A stretch of DNA of 64,000 nt from Owenia fusiformis (GCA_903813345.2 CAIIXF020000012.1:15310020-15374019), one strand, 5' to 3'; numbered from the stretch's first letter, positions 1-11,930 are shown. The notes: generated from the sequence alone by a model not told the origin. Program-made: numbers and translations.

Positions 1-782
1 CACAATAAAGAACCAATCACATAATTATTATTTTTGGCCCATAACTGGTCGGGTCTTTTGTAAATATTTTGTATGGATTAATTTCCCATGAAAATACCAT
101 TGCTCTGTTCAATTCAGGCACGTCATTTGAGAAGTATAAAAATCAACAATTTGGAAATAATATTTGTAAAGATATAAAATGGACAACCTGAAAAAATAAC
201 AATTTAGCACATACTAAATTTGGTAAAATAACACAGTCGTTGATTTAGATTAAGAAAGAATAACAATTTAGTAAGTTTTATTTACTTTAGAGTGTCGCAT
301 GAGTGGATTAATAAGATTGGGTGGCTCCGTGACCAGGTTAGTCTCAAAATGAAATCTAATTTCAGTTGAGATATGTTTAAAATGTAAATGAATGACATTC
401 CAGTTAAGTCCATAAGGCATACACATTGTTTTTGTTTTTATTTTTGATGGAAATCATAATTCATATTGTGAAACCACAATTTTTTCTCATGGAGAAACAT
501 GAGAAGACATTGAAAGTAGTAATACAAAAATGAGAATCACAAAGATGACAATTATGACAATGGCAATGGAAATGACAATGATGATAATTAATACAAAGAT
601 AACAATGATGATGAGAAAAAATGAAGGAAAGGCTACTAAGCACCCTCAAATAATTCATCTTAAATAAGTTCCCAGAGAATATTTAATTCCCATGGTAAAG
701 TGAGCCCCAGAAAGTTGTTTAATTGATATGACATCATTTTCTACACTGGTCCTATGAAGTATATTTCCAATGAGGAAATTAC
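1..782. other. A+T-rich non-coding stretch with a degenerate ATGACA/GATGA microsatellite
   Basis: No coding signal is visible. Positions about 515-625 hold a degraded run of ATGACAATG- and GATGATGA-like units. This run explains the His/Cys-rich open frame on the minus strand there, which is low-complexity translation and not a gene. The rest of the stretch shows no structure I can name. Confidence 0.6.
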
Positions 783-945
783 CATGGCAACCAAGTTTTA
801 AAATCAAGAATATAGCCAAAAGGAATAAAATCAACAAGGATTAAAATTAAGAGGCATATAGTCAATACTCTAAATCATACAAAAATGCTAAAAAATCACA
901 CACTTCCCATTCAAACCTAGAGAAAGACTGGATTGAAGTAAAGAC
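783..945 (+). mobile_element. Family A dispersed repeat, copy 1 (diverged)
   Basis: Family A is defined by shared blocks in fixed order: GGTCATGTTTTAAAATGC, AGAGTGGAATCAGCAAGG, ACAGGCATGTAGTCAACA, CTCTAAATTGTATAGAAATG, GTTCATTCAAATTTTAGAGA. This copy keeps a recognisable version of each block, with several substitutions. The plus strand is defined as the one reading GGTCATGTTTTA first. Borders are uncertain by about 15 bases in this and the other copies. Confidence 0.7.
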
Positions 946-950
946 CATAA

Positions 951-2355
951 GAGAGAAATTGTAAGCATGGGTTAAAGCATATAAATTGGTATGTTTAATT
1001 GTTTAATTACATGAACGTATGGCGCACTACCAATCACCCAATCCACTTTGATGTTCTTCAATTATTCTCATTCTTTTGTTTGATTATACTTTGATTATCT
1101 GACACTCCTGTTTATTTGATAAATTGGTCAGTTTCAATTTATTTTGGATCAAATGAACTGGTCACTTCTCTATGTTTATTTGGGGTGAGGCCCAGGCTAA
1201 GAGGACACGGAATCTAATCTCTTAGTAGGATGGGCCAAGACTGAGGTATCTATTATATACGAGCCATAAGCCAGCATCGTCTTATATTAAACCCCTGTGC
1301 CAACCCCCCCCCCCATCTCCCATTCTATCTCTAACACGGGAGACTGGGTACCCTTTCAAACCGTTTGATTTTGGATAGTCTTGTGACCCCCCCCCCGTCC
1401 CCCCCTGAATACTTCATTTTCCAACACAACACAAGAAAGAAATACGAGTCTTGAAGTAAGACTAGTTTTGGATACATTAAAAGAGACCTTCATCACAGTC
1501 ATAATTCTTACCAGCCTCTGGAAGTCAGGGTTCATTTTTGGTTCAATGCATAACTTATGATTCTGGTCTTCCTTTGACGATCAATGGCAGTGATCTGAGT
1601 TGTGAAATGAAGAGGAAGCAGGGACCAGAGCCACAGACTTCACAGAAGCCTACATATCAGTAGCAATCTTGATCTATCAATGTATTTCACGATTGAATGA
1701 ATATACTGATATAACAGTTTGTCAGTAGCAGATATACAAGTATGCGGTTAGGTGCAGTGCAGTAAGGTGATCATATCTTCAAGATAATCTGATAATCTGT
1801 TAATCCAGATATCTTAATCTTTCTTAATTTCCAATTTAGCCCCCAAATTACGATTAGTACCATTATACCATATCTTACCATAGAGGTGAAATTCTCATTT
1901 AGTACATTATCATAGGACTATAAACAGTCAAACAATTAATAAATGGACATGATGGATAATACACAAGTTCTTTAAAAAGCAATAATTAAAGGCTTGTTTT
2001 ATATATATTTTCAATTTTGGTTTGATCCACATGTATATGACGTAATAAATGATTAAGAGGTACCCATTCATCTTCTTTACCACACACTGGCAGTGGTGAA
2101 AATTATTAAGTAAAATCATTGATGTTTCTCTATCTGAGATGATAGTGAAAAACCAAGACCTCCCATGTTGTAATTTAAAGCTTCTTCATCTATCTTTTAA
2201 CTGTTATGTCATTTTTCAACACAAAATGAGAAGGCAAACCAAAATAAAATTACAAACAGAGAGATTTTCCAATCGTTGTATCCAGTACTCTGAATATCAT
2301 AGGGTGGTCATAATAACTAGATGAAGCTATATTTCAGAGAAGCAAAATCAAATTT
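951..2355. other. Non-coding stretch with two poly-C runs
   Basis: No gene is seen. C-runs occur at 1304-1314 and 1387-1396, the second followed by another run of seven at 1399-1405. The short open frames around 1928-2324 lack any conserved motif and fit chance in A+T-rich DNA. Confidence 0.6.
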
Positions 2356-2506
2356 CAGTGAAACCTGTATATATGAACACCTCTCTATGTGAACCCTTTT
2401 TCTTGGTCCCAAATTCGCTAGCTCCCATGACCTTGAAATGTGAACACCTGTTAATCTGAACAATTTTGGCTGGTCCTAGAGGAATTTGGATTTGACAGGT
2501 TTACTG
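2356..2506. mobile_element. Family B pogo/Tigger-like MITE, copy 1
   Basis: The element starts CAGTGAAACCTGT and ends ACAGGTTTACTG, which are near-perfect terminal inverted repeats about 150 bases apart. The interior repeats GTGAACACCT-like words in both orientations. CAGT-headed ends of this kind are known from pogo/Tigger-type (Tc1/mariner superfamily) elements. TA follows the right end, but the left flank is TT, so the target duplication is decayed here. There is no transposase frame. Confidence 0.7.
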
Positions 2507-2645
2507 TATTGAAAATTGTTAGTATCTAGGATGGGCTACTATACACACATTGACCTCCCTCTGTGTAATTTTCTCTATTTATTTTCAACTGTGAGCTAGC
2601 TTAATGAGTATGACACAATATCCACACTAACAAATAAACTCATCT

Positions 2646-2808
2646 TGGTGGTCATATTTTAAATTGAAAAATAGGAATAAAAAGAGTGGAATCAGCAAGG
2701 AATAAACTAAACAGGCATGTAGTCAACACTCTAAATTGTATAGAAATGCAAGAAAATCAGAGAGTTCATTCAAATTTTATAGAGAAAAGTGTTAAATTGG
2801 CATGATCA
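2646..2808 (+). mobile_element. Family A dispersed repeat, copy 2 (well preserved)
   Basis: All family blocks are present. The copy opens GGTGGTCATATTTTAAA and runs on past TAGAGAGAAA-like sequence to a final CATGATCA, so it is close to full length at about 160 bases. Confidence 0.8.
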
Positions 2809-3535
2809 GGACAAATGCTTTCATGGGAAATAGATCAACAGGTTGAAACAAAGTGATCTAAATTGAGCCAACACTAAGAATTGAACTGAACATGGATCAT
2901 ATCCAACAAGAGGCTACATGAAACAGTAATGGTGATACAATGGACTATGAACAGCCAAACAAACCATTTGATCTGTCCAATTTATTTGATCGACCAGGCT
3001 ATTAATTTAAAACATCAATAACGGAGAGAAAAAGCATTTTTCAATCACATAAATATGCCAAACTGAACCCGATATGATCTTAATCAGCATTACTGTAATT
3101 ACTTTTGGGGTTATCAAACTCTTATGTTGACCTGGGTGACCAGTTTCAAAATGTTCACTAAAATGATATCTCTAATCAAAACGAACATTTTAATCTGCTA
3201 AGAACACAATTTATTTTTCAGTCTAAACAGGAGATATTGGTCTTCATATATTATTTGTTTGGTTGGTTTCTTGTTTTCTTTTACTTGTTTGTTTGTTTGT
3301 TTGATTGTTTGTTTTTGACCTATCCAACCACTGGAAAATACCATGGTGGTCTAAATATTGCTAGAGGCAGTTCATCTAACATCTGAACATGGAGAGAGTA
3401 CAAAAAGAAGATGTATCCATGACAACCATGTTAAAAGCATGGAAAAGGTATCCATGACAACCGTAACCATTTTCCCATGGACAAGTCTATACTGAGCTTA
3501 TGATACATAAATAAAATATTTTCTTACCATTATAG
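2809..3535. other. Non-coding stretch with TTTG repeat and short direct repeat
   Basis: A TTTG/TTTGATTG microsatellite lies at about 3280-3316. A 15-bp word, GTATCCATGACAACC, occurs at 3413-3427 and again at 3448-3462. Nothing coding is seen. Confidence 0.6.
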
Positions 3536-3668
3536 ATGCCAGAATTATATATAACCAGAACAACGGCAACGCCAAAGCGTAGCGAATCCCATCGAACAGC
3601 CATGGAAGGCATTTTTACAAACAAAGTATATAGCAAAAATGGCAGGCATTTTTCAAAATGGCCGCCTT

Positions 3669-3893
3669 CTACCAAAAGTGTCATTAGACCATTTGCCATA
3701 CTTATAGTATTCACAAACCAAAAATGAACAAAATCGCTCCACTACTTTTCGAGTTATATTAAAATATGTTAAAATGGCGGCCATTTTGAAAAATGGCCAC
3801 TTTCTACCAAAAGTGTCTTTAGACAGTGTGCAATGTTTATAGTATTCACATACCAAATATGAACAAAATCGCTCCACTACTTTTCGAGTTACA
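3669..3893 (+). repeat. 135-bp direct repeat, two copies, in the left shoulder of the foldback element
   Basis: The word CTACCAAAAGTGTC starts at 3669 and again at 3804, an offset of 135. Both copies continue with TTAGAC, then TATAGTATTCACA, then ATGAACAAAATCGCTCC and ACTACTTTTCGAGTTA. Each is bordered by AAAATGGCCGCC-like words in one or the other orientation. Confidence 0.85.
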
Positions 3894-3989
3894 GCAAAAA
3901 TCGTAAAATAACGAGTAAAGGCCGCCATTTTTCAAGATGGCTGCCATGTGCTTCTTTAATATCTACATTTCCAGCTTTATTTATGTCCT

Positions 3990-4410
3990 ATATCACCCTA
4001 TGCAGACAGAGCCTGTGGGAAATATTGGGTGCGGCGCAAATGAGCGGAGGGTGCGGAGCTAACGGTCATTTTTGAATTTAAAATTGGGATATTTCTGAAA
4101 CTAAGCCGTTTTGGGACTTCAAATATACCAAGATATGTGTATTTGACACCAAATATCAATAAAATTGTGAAAATAGTAGTGCAATTCATTTTATAGCGAC
4201 GCAGTATGCCTTAAACATTTCCCAAACCTATATATTTTGAGACTATCCTTTTAATACTGCGTCCCCAGCATTCATAAAAAATGGTGTTCAAGATACACTA
4301 CCCATGCAAATTATTTTGCATCTTGGAAGCCAGGCAGTATCTGTGTGATTTTATAAAAATTCGGAAATGTTCTTCAGATATGAGCCCCCTCTAAATATTG
4401 GGTGTGGAGG
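3990..4410 (+). repeat. Left arm of long inverted repeat
   Basis: Reading inward it runs from ACCCTATGCAGACAGAGCC to TATTGGGTGTGGAGG. The reverse complement of 4426-4848 matches it along essentially the whole length, with scattered substitutions, which indicates an old insertion. The pair could form a hairpin of about 420 bp if transcribed. Confidence 0.9.
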
Positions 4411-4425
4411 TACGTTTATGGAGCT

Positions 4426-4848
4426 CCTCCGCACCCAATATTTAGAGGGGGCTCATATCTGAAGAACATTTCCGAATTTTTATAAAATCACACAGATACT
4501 GCCTGGCTTCCAAGATGCAAAAATAATTTGTATAGGTAGTGTACCTTGAACACCATTTTTATGAATGCTAGGGACTCGGTATTAAAAGGATAATTTCAAA
4601 ATATATATGTCTGGGAAAGGTTTAAGGCACACTGCGTCGCTATAAAATGAATTGCGCTACTATTTTCACAATTGTATTGATATTTGGTGTCAAATACACA
4701 TATCTTGGTATATTTGAAGTCCCAAAACGGCTTAATTTCAGAAATATCCCAAATTCAAATTCAAAAATGACCGTTAGCTCCGCAGCCTCCGCTCTTTGCT
4801 CCGCACCCAATATTTCCCACAGGCTCTGTCTGCATAGGGTGTATATAA
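4426..4848 (-). repeat. Right arm of long inverted repeat
   Basis: Mirror image of 3990-4410 across the 15-base spacer 4411-4425. The 87-residue open frame inside this arm has a partner in the left arm on the opposite strand. It is explained by the repeat and is not evidence of a gene. Confidence 0.9.
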
Positions 4849-5048
4849 TTTTTTTACATCTAAAACATATTGCTATTACAGTTTTACATATTGCACCTAA
4901 ATTACTGTAAATTCGGCACTAAAATGGCCGCCATTTTGTAATGAGCGGCCATTTTGAAAATCAGCTTTCGAGCAGAACTTCTACTCCCATAGGGTATATG
5001 TGTACAAAATATGAACAAAATTGGGCTAACGGTATTTGAGTTATTGCC

Positions 5049-5117
5049 CGGACGGACGGACAGACGGACAGACGGACGTACGAACGGACGGACGGACGGA
5101 CAGACGGACGGACGGAG
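5049..5117. repeat. (ACGG)n / (ACAG)n microsatellite
   Basis: About 69 bases of CGGA tetranucleotides with interspersed CAGA variants, immediately followed by CGTTCCC and then TTCGTTCGATGGGATAA, which looks like the right end of the foldback element. ACGG arrays next to such ends are common in invertebrate transposable elements (general knowledge). Confidence 0.9.
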
Positions 5118-5371
5118 GCGTTCCCTATATCCCTCCGAACTTCGTTCGATGGGATAATAACATCCCTGCTCTTATGAAAAAAGGAAAATGTACAATAATG
5201 TACAGGTGTACTTTATATAAAATATGACAATGTTGAAATGCTGTTGAAGTGGTCATTTGCTGAGATCAAAATATAATTGTTTTTGATCAAAATTCAAGTT
5301 TCTGTAAATCATGGAACTAGCCTATCATTTAAAAATAATATGATAACTCTTCTTCACTGCTTTGATCTTAC

Positions 5372-5660
5372 TCTGATCTTACACTTGATCTTACTCCGAT
5401 CTTACTCTTGATCTCCTTAGGTCTAACTCCAATCTCTTCGATCGTACTCTGATCTTACACTCGATCTTACTCCGTTCTTATTCTTGATCTCCTTAGGTCT
5501 AACTCTTATCTTCCTCGATCTTACTCTGATCTTATACTTGATATTACTCCGATCTTACTCTTGATCTTCTTAGGTCTAACTCTGATCTTCTTCGATCCTA
5601 CTCTGATCTTACACTTGATATTACTCTGATCTAACTCTGATCTTCTTTGATCTTACTCTG
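5372..5660 (+). repeat. Tandem array, ~77-bp higher-order unit of TGATCTTACTC words
   Basis: The word TCTGATCTTA starts at 5372, 5448, 5525 and 5602 (offsets 76, 77, 77), giving just under four units. Each unit is itself built of 10-13 base variants of TGATCTTACTC, with the marker CTTAGGTCTAACTC once per complete unit and absent from the last, partial one. Confidence 0.92.
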
Positions 5661-5665
5661 TTCTA

Positions 5666-6248
5666 TCAATACAAAAAGTTGAGAGGATTAAATTGAGGTA
5701 ATTCAGTTGAGAGGTAAATGACATGAATATGAATATCAGCGTATGAAGTATCTTCCTCAGGGGACAATGGGATGTGCAATGATTTGGCCACCTAACTGTG
5801 GCACTACAAATTTTCATCAAAACAAAACAACCACCCAACTGGGATTTTTTGGGGATCTTGGAAAATGTGAAAGAAAAAGCCACAACATTTAATGACTTGA
5901 ATGACAATTGCCTTGCACTGAATGATGTGTTTATAGCTGGAACACATGGTGACCACAACATATACAAATCTGACTCAGACAAATTATTTTCTCACCCATC
6001 TAATTTTTTTATATGGTATGTGAGGACAGACTGAAAGCATAGGTTTTATCTCATTCTTCTCCTCAATGGAACATTGTCTCTAGTGTATTGTTAAAAGCCT
6101 TTTCTATAAAACTGGAATAATAAACATGTAATATTGCTATATCAAGTAATTGGTGATCACTGTCATACTTCATTGGTCACTATCTTATCAAGAGTAATCT
6201 CAAAGAATTTCTCCATCTCCTCCCTTGAGAATCTGAATGATGTCACAA
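5666..6248. other. Non-coding stretch with an unassigned open frame
   Basis: A 78-codon frame runs 5798-6031 on plus. It has no recognisable domain, and I see no supporting splice sites. Nothing else notable. Confidence 0.5.
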
Positions 6249-6380
6249 TGGTCGTGTTTTAAAACACAAAATAGAGTGGAAAAGAGTGATAAAAACAAGA
6301 AATAAAACAAACAGGCATGAACTCAGCACTCTAAATTGTATAGAAAAGCCAGAAAACTTGACATTTCATTCAAAGGACGA
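6249..6380 (+). mobile_element. Family A dispersed repeat, copy 3
   Basis: Opens GGTCGTGTTTTAAAAC and retains AAAATAGAGTGGAAAAGAGT and CTCTAAATTGTATAGAAAAG. The terminal GTTCATTCAAATTTTAGAGA block is reduced to TTTCATTCAAA. Confidence 0.8.
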
Positions 6381-7654
6381 TTCCTACAAGGTGTAAAAAT
6401 AACAAATTGGTCTGAAGCAGGGATAACGCTCAATTAGACCGATTTAATAAAATACAAGTCTTTGGGGAAAGAAGTTCATCGGTGTACTGCGCTAATATTT
6501 TTTTTGCGAAAAATCTAGAAATATACCCAAATTAAATTATGACTATTCAAAAGAAGACATTCAAATCTATATTATGTAAAAGAATCAAATTTGTCCGAAG
6601 CAGGGATAATGCTCATTTAGATTATTGATGAACATCGTCCTTTTATTTAGAAAATGTGCAGAATAAGCCTGGCCTCCATGAAGGCAGAAGTGACCACCAT
6701 GTATATTTATGGTGCAAGGAAGTTGTATATCACTCACAGGCTCTAATGATAAATATTTATTTGTGATTGTCTCCCTGCAGACTTGTGATTGATGCCTGCC
6801 AAACTGCCTTGTGTCCCAAGCAGACTCAAATGTCAAAGTCAAAGCAAAGGTCTAAAAATAGCTGAGGTAAATACAAAAAGTGAGGCAAAATCAAATACTT
6901 AAAAAATGGTGAGGAACGTGTCTCACCTGCCCCCTCCATATATAGTTAAGCACATACCTCTCTAATAAACAATATAAGATCTGGGATATATTTTTTCATT
7001 TTGCTTTTTGATTTATGACAGTTGTCAAAACCTGTCTCAACATCAATTCATGTGAACATGTTCCTCTGAGCATTGTTCATTTTAGACAGGTTTATTGTAC
7101 AACATGCTACCTCAAGCTGTCACCTCTCCCTCATGTAAGGGGTGTGGGTTGTACCTAATGTTGCTTATTTAGTGCAACAACCTGTTATCATGATGTAACA
7201 AGCAACATTGTTATTATGATATAATAAGCAACAGTTTAGTCATGATGTAAGAATTAAGCATCAGTGATGTGATGTAACAATAACAAAAACAGCATCATGA
7301 CATCACAAACAAACAAGTGAACCCCAAATCTGTGCAGATTACACATCATGATTCAAGATTTATGTCTTCTCAGATTTCCAACATGTAGAATGAAATAGAT
7401 CACAGAGATTGTGCTTGTAGTCCCAGGCCAGTTGTCAACACTTGCATCACATACCTGTCAGCAGACGGCAGCAGCCATTTGTCTTTCAAGTAGACATACT
7501 TTTCAAACTGTTCTTGAATGTTTTTTACTGATTATGAGTCTTAGAAAATGAAGGAAAATATTTTATTTTTGAATATGCCGCGAGCAGATTCATTTTTTCT
7601 TTTCTGATATTGTTTTTTCCAGCCATTTCCTGATCAAAAAATGGAACACCCAAA
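6381..7654. other. Non-coding stretch with a 33-bp direct repeat
   Basis: Near-identical segments containing GAAGCAGGGATAA occur at about 6406-6438 and 6588-6621. Between about 7140 and 7310, AAGCAAC/ATGATGTAA-like words recur irregularly. No gene is seen. Confidence 0.55.
7018..7097. mobile_element. Possible short family B MITE, copy 2
   Basis: AAAACCTGT near the left end faces ACAGGTTTATTGTA at the right, with GTGAACATGTTCC inside. It is only about 80 bases, half the length of the other copies, so it may be internally deleted or a chance resemblance. Confidence 0.4.
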
Positions 7655-8191
7655 TAGTCCGGATGTGAAGTGCCATATTTTAAGTGAAGGTGGAAATGCT
7701 TATTATATGAACTTTTTTTGCATTTTCTGTTTAAACATGATATCCATATTCAGAAACTGTCGGATGCCCAACGGGCATCCTTGAGGAATTTTTTTGGCGG
7801 CCATTTTGAATTTTCACACGTTTTATGTATTTTAGCCAGCATATTAGAACAGAAAACTAGCATACACATAAACATATATTGCTGTTTTTTCTATAATAGA
7901 GTTTTAATATGATGTATACCAATATGTTAGGTTCCAGAAATGTTTCATGACAAAAATAAAAAAAATTCAAGATGGCCGCCAAACTTACAATTTATGAAAT
8001 GTCTCATTCTGTGATAATATCAAATTGATATAAGTGTTTCCTACAAAATTATCAGTAAATAATACTAAATACATCTGATTATGATCTCTTTCTCACATAT
8101 AAAATATCTGAAATGAGTAAAAAGTAACCTACATAATAATAATGATGTTCCACAAGGGTCATTTCTTGGTGCTACATATATCTTGAATTTA

Positions 8192-8820
8192 TGAATTATC
8201 TTCTTTTACTAATGTTTCATCAAGGATTTCCCTCAATAAATCCTCATCAGTTTCTTCCAATTCCTGTTCAGTTACTGTCTTTGTAGGTTGGTTATTGCAT
8301 TCATTCCCCTTGCAAACACAGAACAATGTACATGATAAAGATGCCTTGGAGCATGAACATCGCCCAGTTCCACATACATTGCCCTCTAATGCACATGTGT
8401 ACTTAATGAGCTGGAGAATTCCTTCAGGGGTACAGGGTGTATCCTTGGGCATTGTTGTTGGGACAAGTGAGCCCGTGCTGTTAATTTCCCAACCATAATC
8501 TGTTGGAAGGATAAGTGGGGGGGTCAGGCATATCAGCATTTTTTGATATAGCTACTTGGCAATGAGCTCGCTTCACATGCTGGGAAAATGCATCTGTTGT
8601 TGGTGGGAGGGATTTTAGCTTTGGTGCATTTGTAATGTGTTCTGCAGCATTTTCTTTGCCCATACAGCATATCTCACATCAGACATTTTGTCTGTGACTT
8701 TAGGTGTAATTTCATAACATCTAGAATGTATGTGTCGTTGATGGGTGTGCCTTCCTTTGGACCATAACATGGCTGATGGCTGGCAAAATTGAAATCTTCT
8801 GTATTGCTTTCACTTAGTAC
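8192..8820 (-). pseudogene. Decayed FEN1-like/CXC mobile gene, 3' part (minus-strand copy)
   Basis: Only the C-terminal part of the family protein survives. Reading from 8820 downward it gives a stretch with YGPKEGTPINDTYILD, then YAVWAKKML, then APKLKSLPPTT, then SLVPTTMPKDTPCTPEGIL, and finally a cysteine-rich tail (GRCSCSKASLSC, FCVCKGNECNN) ending with an acidic DEDLLREILDE segment. The frame breaks at least twice. One break follows YAVWAKK and is shared with the plus-strand copy. The other is at the G-run 8517-8523, seven bases here against six in the partner (9726-9731), which shifts the frame. The tail's C-x-C spacing resembles CXC-type metal-binding modules. The core nuclease domain is missing. 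It is a broken mobile-element gene, not a host gene. Confidence 0.8.
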
Positions 8821-9972
8821 ATCCTGAGACTCCTAACTGAATCAGATGTATACCTTATCTTTGACAGATATAAAGACAATAGCATAAAGAACAGCACCAG
8901 GTCATCTCGAGCTCAATCAGCCAGTAGAGTGTATAAGTTCAGCTCTGACACACCTCTCCCTGCACAGAATGTTGTTCTGAATGTGACTGAGAACAAGGTC
9001 CAGTTGATAAAGTGTGTCATCGACCATCTCACTCAAAAAGCTAGTGAAGAATCATTCTCCAACATCCTTGTTATCACAGGTCCTAATCCAACACCTGTAC
9101 AAATTCACAAAGGCAATATTGACCAGCGTCAAGAAGAAGCAGATGTTGTTATCGTACACCAGGTTCTGCATGCTGCCAGTAAAGGCCAACAGAATATCAG
9201 TGTACTCAGTGATGATACCGATGTTTTCCTTCTACTTCTTCATCACTGTCTCAAGCACAAGTTAATGGAAAATAACATCATAATGGAGGGAACATCATCT
9301 GGCCGAGCAAACATTAACATTAATGCAACCGTAAATGAACACAAATTAAAAATCCCAAACTTGTTACCTGCGCATGGTCTCTCTAGCAGTGATATGACAT
9401 CTTGCATGCATGGAATTGGCAAGCTTACAGTCCTGAAGGTGTTAAATAGATACTCACTCGCTAACTTGGGAGATGTCACTGCAGACATGACTGAAGTTGA
9501 GAAAACTTCAACAGAATTTGTTTCTAGATGTTATGGAATTACACCTAAAGTCACAGACAAAATGTCTGAGGTGAGATATGCTGTATGGGCAAAGAAAATG
9601 CTGCAAAACATATTACAAATGCACCAAAGCTAAAATCCCTCCTACCAACAACAGAAGCATTTTCCGAGCAATGTGAGGTGAGCTCATTTCCAAGTAGCTA
9701 TATGGAAAAATGCTGATATGCCTGACCCCCCACTTATCCTTCCAACAGATTTTGGTTGGGAAATTGACAGCACGGGCTCACTTGTCCCAACAACAATGCC
9801 CAAGGATACACCCTGTACCCCTGAACATGCTGAAGGAATTCTCCAGCTCATTAAGTGCACATGTGCATCAGAGGGCAATGTATGTGGAACTGGGCGATGG
9901 GGAATTGGAAGAAACTGATGAGGATTTATTGAGGGAAATCCTTGATGAAATATTAGTAAAAGAAGATAATTC
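8818..9972 (+). pseudogene. Decayed mobile gene with FEN1/XPG-like nuclease domain (plus-strand copy)
   Basis: An uninterrupted frame runs from 8818, just after a stop at 8815, to the stop at 9633-9635. It carries VYLIFDRYKDNS (Asp near residue 16), PLPAQNVVLNVTENKVQLI, the acidic EEAD at about residues 106-109, SDDTD at about 131-135, LLPAHGLSSSD at about 182-192 and HGIGKLTVLK at about 198-207. The spaced acidic clusters followed by a GIGK helix-hairpin-helix-like motif match the plan of FEN1/XPG/asteroid PIN-like nucleases. This protein type recurs as multicopy genes in invertebrate genomes (recollection, not searched). After 9632 the frame shifts, and homology resumes at 9718 with MPDPPLILPTDFGWEIDSTG. 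The cysteine-rich segment present in the minus-strand copy is deleted after GTGR (about 9899). Homology ends with DEDLLREILDE. No start codon or splice evidence is apparent. Confidence 0.75.
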
Positions 9973-10505
9973 ATAAATTCAAGATATATATAGCACCAAG
10001 AAATTACCCTTGTGGAACATCATTATTATTATGTAGGTTACTTTTTACTCATTTCAGATATTTTATATGTGAGAAAGAGATCAAAATCAGATGTATTTAG
10101 TATTATTTATTGATAATTTTGTAGGAAACACTAATATCAATTTGATATTATCACAGAATGAGACATTTCATAAATTGTAAGGTTGGCGGCCATCTTGAAT
10201 TTTTTTTTATTTTTGTCAAGAAACATTTCTGGAACCTAACATATTGGTATACATCATATTAAAACTCTATATTAGAAAAAACAGCAATATATGTTTATGT
10301 GTATGCTAGTTTTCTGTTCTAATATGCTGGCTAAAATACATAAAATGTGTGAAAATTCAAAATGGCCGCCAAAAAAATTCCTCAAGGATGCCCATTGGGC
10401 ATCCGACAGTTTCTGAATATGGATATCATGTTTAAATAGAAAATGCAAAAAAAGTTCATATAATAAGCATTTCCACCTCTATTGGCTCTACATCCAGACT
10501 AAAAA

Positions 10506-11143
10506 ATGAATCCTAAAAATAATTTACTGTTTACGATCTGGCAGGGTATTTAGTGTTTACGCTCTATTAAACCATCCACACAATGGTTGTCGTTAATACT
10601 GCAGAAATATGCAAAAACTAATAAATGTCTCTTTTAATAAGATACTTTTATGGGTTTCCTGTCTGGGAAGAAACTCATTTACATTGTTTTACAATGTTTT
10701 CTGATAATCTGGGTATCAACATTAACATGTGGATGTGATTACTTTTTAAAACTTCTCCTTAAATGATAGATGTTGTTGGTGATGCTGCAATCAATATGCA
10801 TTATCAATCTGTCCTATTATCTCCAAGAGAAGATATTGCCGTATGGCGGCTGTAGCTTCCCAAAATCGAGAGAAATATGCAGCATAATATATAGGGATAA
10901 GTACCATATGTGATGCGATGTAGATTTTCTGTATTTTCTTGTGAAGCTACGGCCGCTGTATGCCTGCCGTAGATGAAATGTGATGGAGGTTTTAAGTACT
11001 TCAGTATGAGCTTTGGAGAATTACTTAGCAGTATGAATTGATATACCAAACGAGTATTTTGACTTATTCCAACATGGAATTGTAAGAACAGGTGTAGCCA
11101 TATTTTGAGCAACAGTTATATCATACCTATGAGAAACATACTC
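10506..11143. other. Non-coding stretch with an imperfect hairpin
   Basis: GTATGGCGGCTGTAGCTTC at about 10841-10859 is mirrored by GAAGCTACGGCCGCTGTATGC at about 10941-10961. The stem is about 20 bp with a few mismatches across a loop of about 80 bases. It accounts for the 102-codon minus-strand frame here, which I do not regard as a gene. A small MITE is possible, but I found no clear target duplication. Confidence 0.55.
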
Positions 11144-11302
11144 AATGGCGATGTTTTGAAATAAGAAATTAAGCGGAAAATGTGCTATCAGCAAAATATT
11201 AAATCACTTGGCTTTTAATCAAAATTTCTAAATTGTAAAAAACTGCAATAAAACGAGGTACTTTGGTCAAATTTTAGAGAGAAATTGAGTGAAATAATCA
11301 CA
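11144..11302 (+). mobile_element. Family A dispersed repeat, copy 4 (strongly diverged)
   Basis: Recognised mainly by its end, TCAAATTTTAGAGAGAAATT, and by CTAAATTGTA and GATGTTTTGAAAT in the right order. The middle is poorly conserved. Confidence 0.6.
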
Positions 11303-11774
11303 ACCATAAAGAAAATACAGGCAGTGGAAGAGCTAGAGGTCAACACACCCTGATATCTGGGTAACCCCGGGTTATCTCAAATATTCACATGTGAGTGCTG
11401 CTCATTTTTCAAATCATCATCTAGAGTAGGGTCTGAAAGATTTCTATTATAAAACAAGAGGACTGTCACCTCAACTTAACAAAGTGATGAGGGAATACAA
11501 TGCAGAGTTTACTGGTGAATTTGTCCTGCATCAATCTATCCCTATGAAGGAGGGGGGGGGGAGTATTGAGAGTTTTGGGGTTGTCCTGCAGGTACATCCT
11601 CACCATGACTTTACTTTACTAAAAGAAGATAGAAAATCCGAGCTGTCAGACTTGTCAGAGAATCCAAAATATACTCATCTTCAATACTAAATGGGGAATG
11701 AAATAGAAAGGGAAAGGTTGAGATATCTCCACAGGTGACTCAACCCATAGCTAAATTTCCTCTATGGTCATTCA
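11303..11774. other. Non-coding stretch with G-run
   Basis: A run of ten G at 11552-11561 follows TATGAAGGA. The 68-codon frame at 11484-11687 crosses this run and shows no domain. Confidence 0.55.
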
Positions 11775-11930
11775 CCATTTTTACGTTTTTTCTCTCAAAA
11801 ATTTGAATGAACTCATTCATTCTCTTGGATTTCTATATAATTCATAGTGTTGACTTCATGCCTGTGTATTTAATTCCTTGCTGATTTCACTCTTTTCTAC
11901 TCTATTTTGCATTTTAAAGATGACTGTCTT
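11775..11930 (-). mobile_element. Family A dispersed repeat, copy 5 (well preserved)
   Basis: In reverse orientation it gives TCTCTCAAAAATTTGAATGA, GGATTTCTATATAATTCA, GACTTCATGCCTGTGTATTT, CCTTGCTGATTTCACTC and GCATTTTAAAGATGAC, which is every block of the family in order. Confidence 0.8.

Larger units (their letters stand above)
3536..5155. mobile_element. Composite foldback (large inverted-repeat) non-autonomous element
   Basis: The core is an inverted repeat with arms of about 421 and 423 bases around a 15-base spacer. The outer shoulders contain AAAATGGCCGCC-type words on both sides, and the right shoulder adds an ACGG microsatellite. Near both outer edges the word TCCCATCGAAC occurs in opposite orientations (left about 3586-3596 on plus, right about 5142-5152 on minus), consistent with decayed terminal inverted repeats. 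No transposase-like frame is seen; the short open frames here are repeat translation. The class of element is unassigned, and the outer borders are approximate. Confidence 0.65.
7655..10505. repeat. ~2.85-kb inverted repeat made by two head-to-head copies of one mobile gene
   Basis: The left arm, about 7655-8735, reads as the reverse complement of the right arm, about 9520-10505. The outer parts share TGGAAATGCTTATTATATG and the GGCGGCCATTTTGAA words, and the inner parts are coding (see the two pseudogenes). The arms differ in length by roughly 95 bases, almost entirely because the right arm has lost a segment encoding the cysteine-rich tail. The non-repeated centre (about 8736-9519) is the unique nuclease domain of the right copy plus a short coding remnant of the left copy. 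Confidence 0.9.
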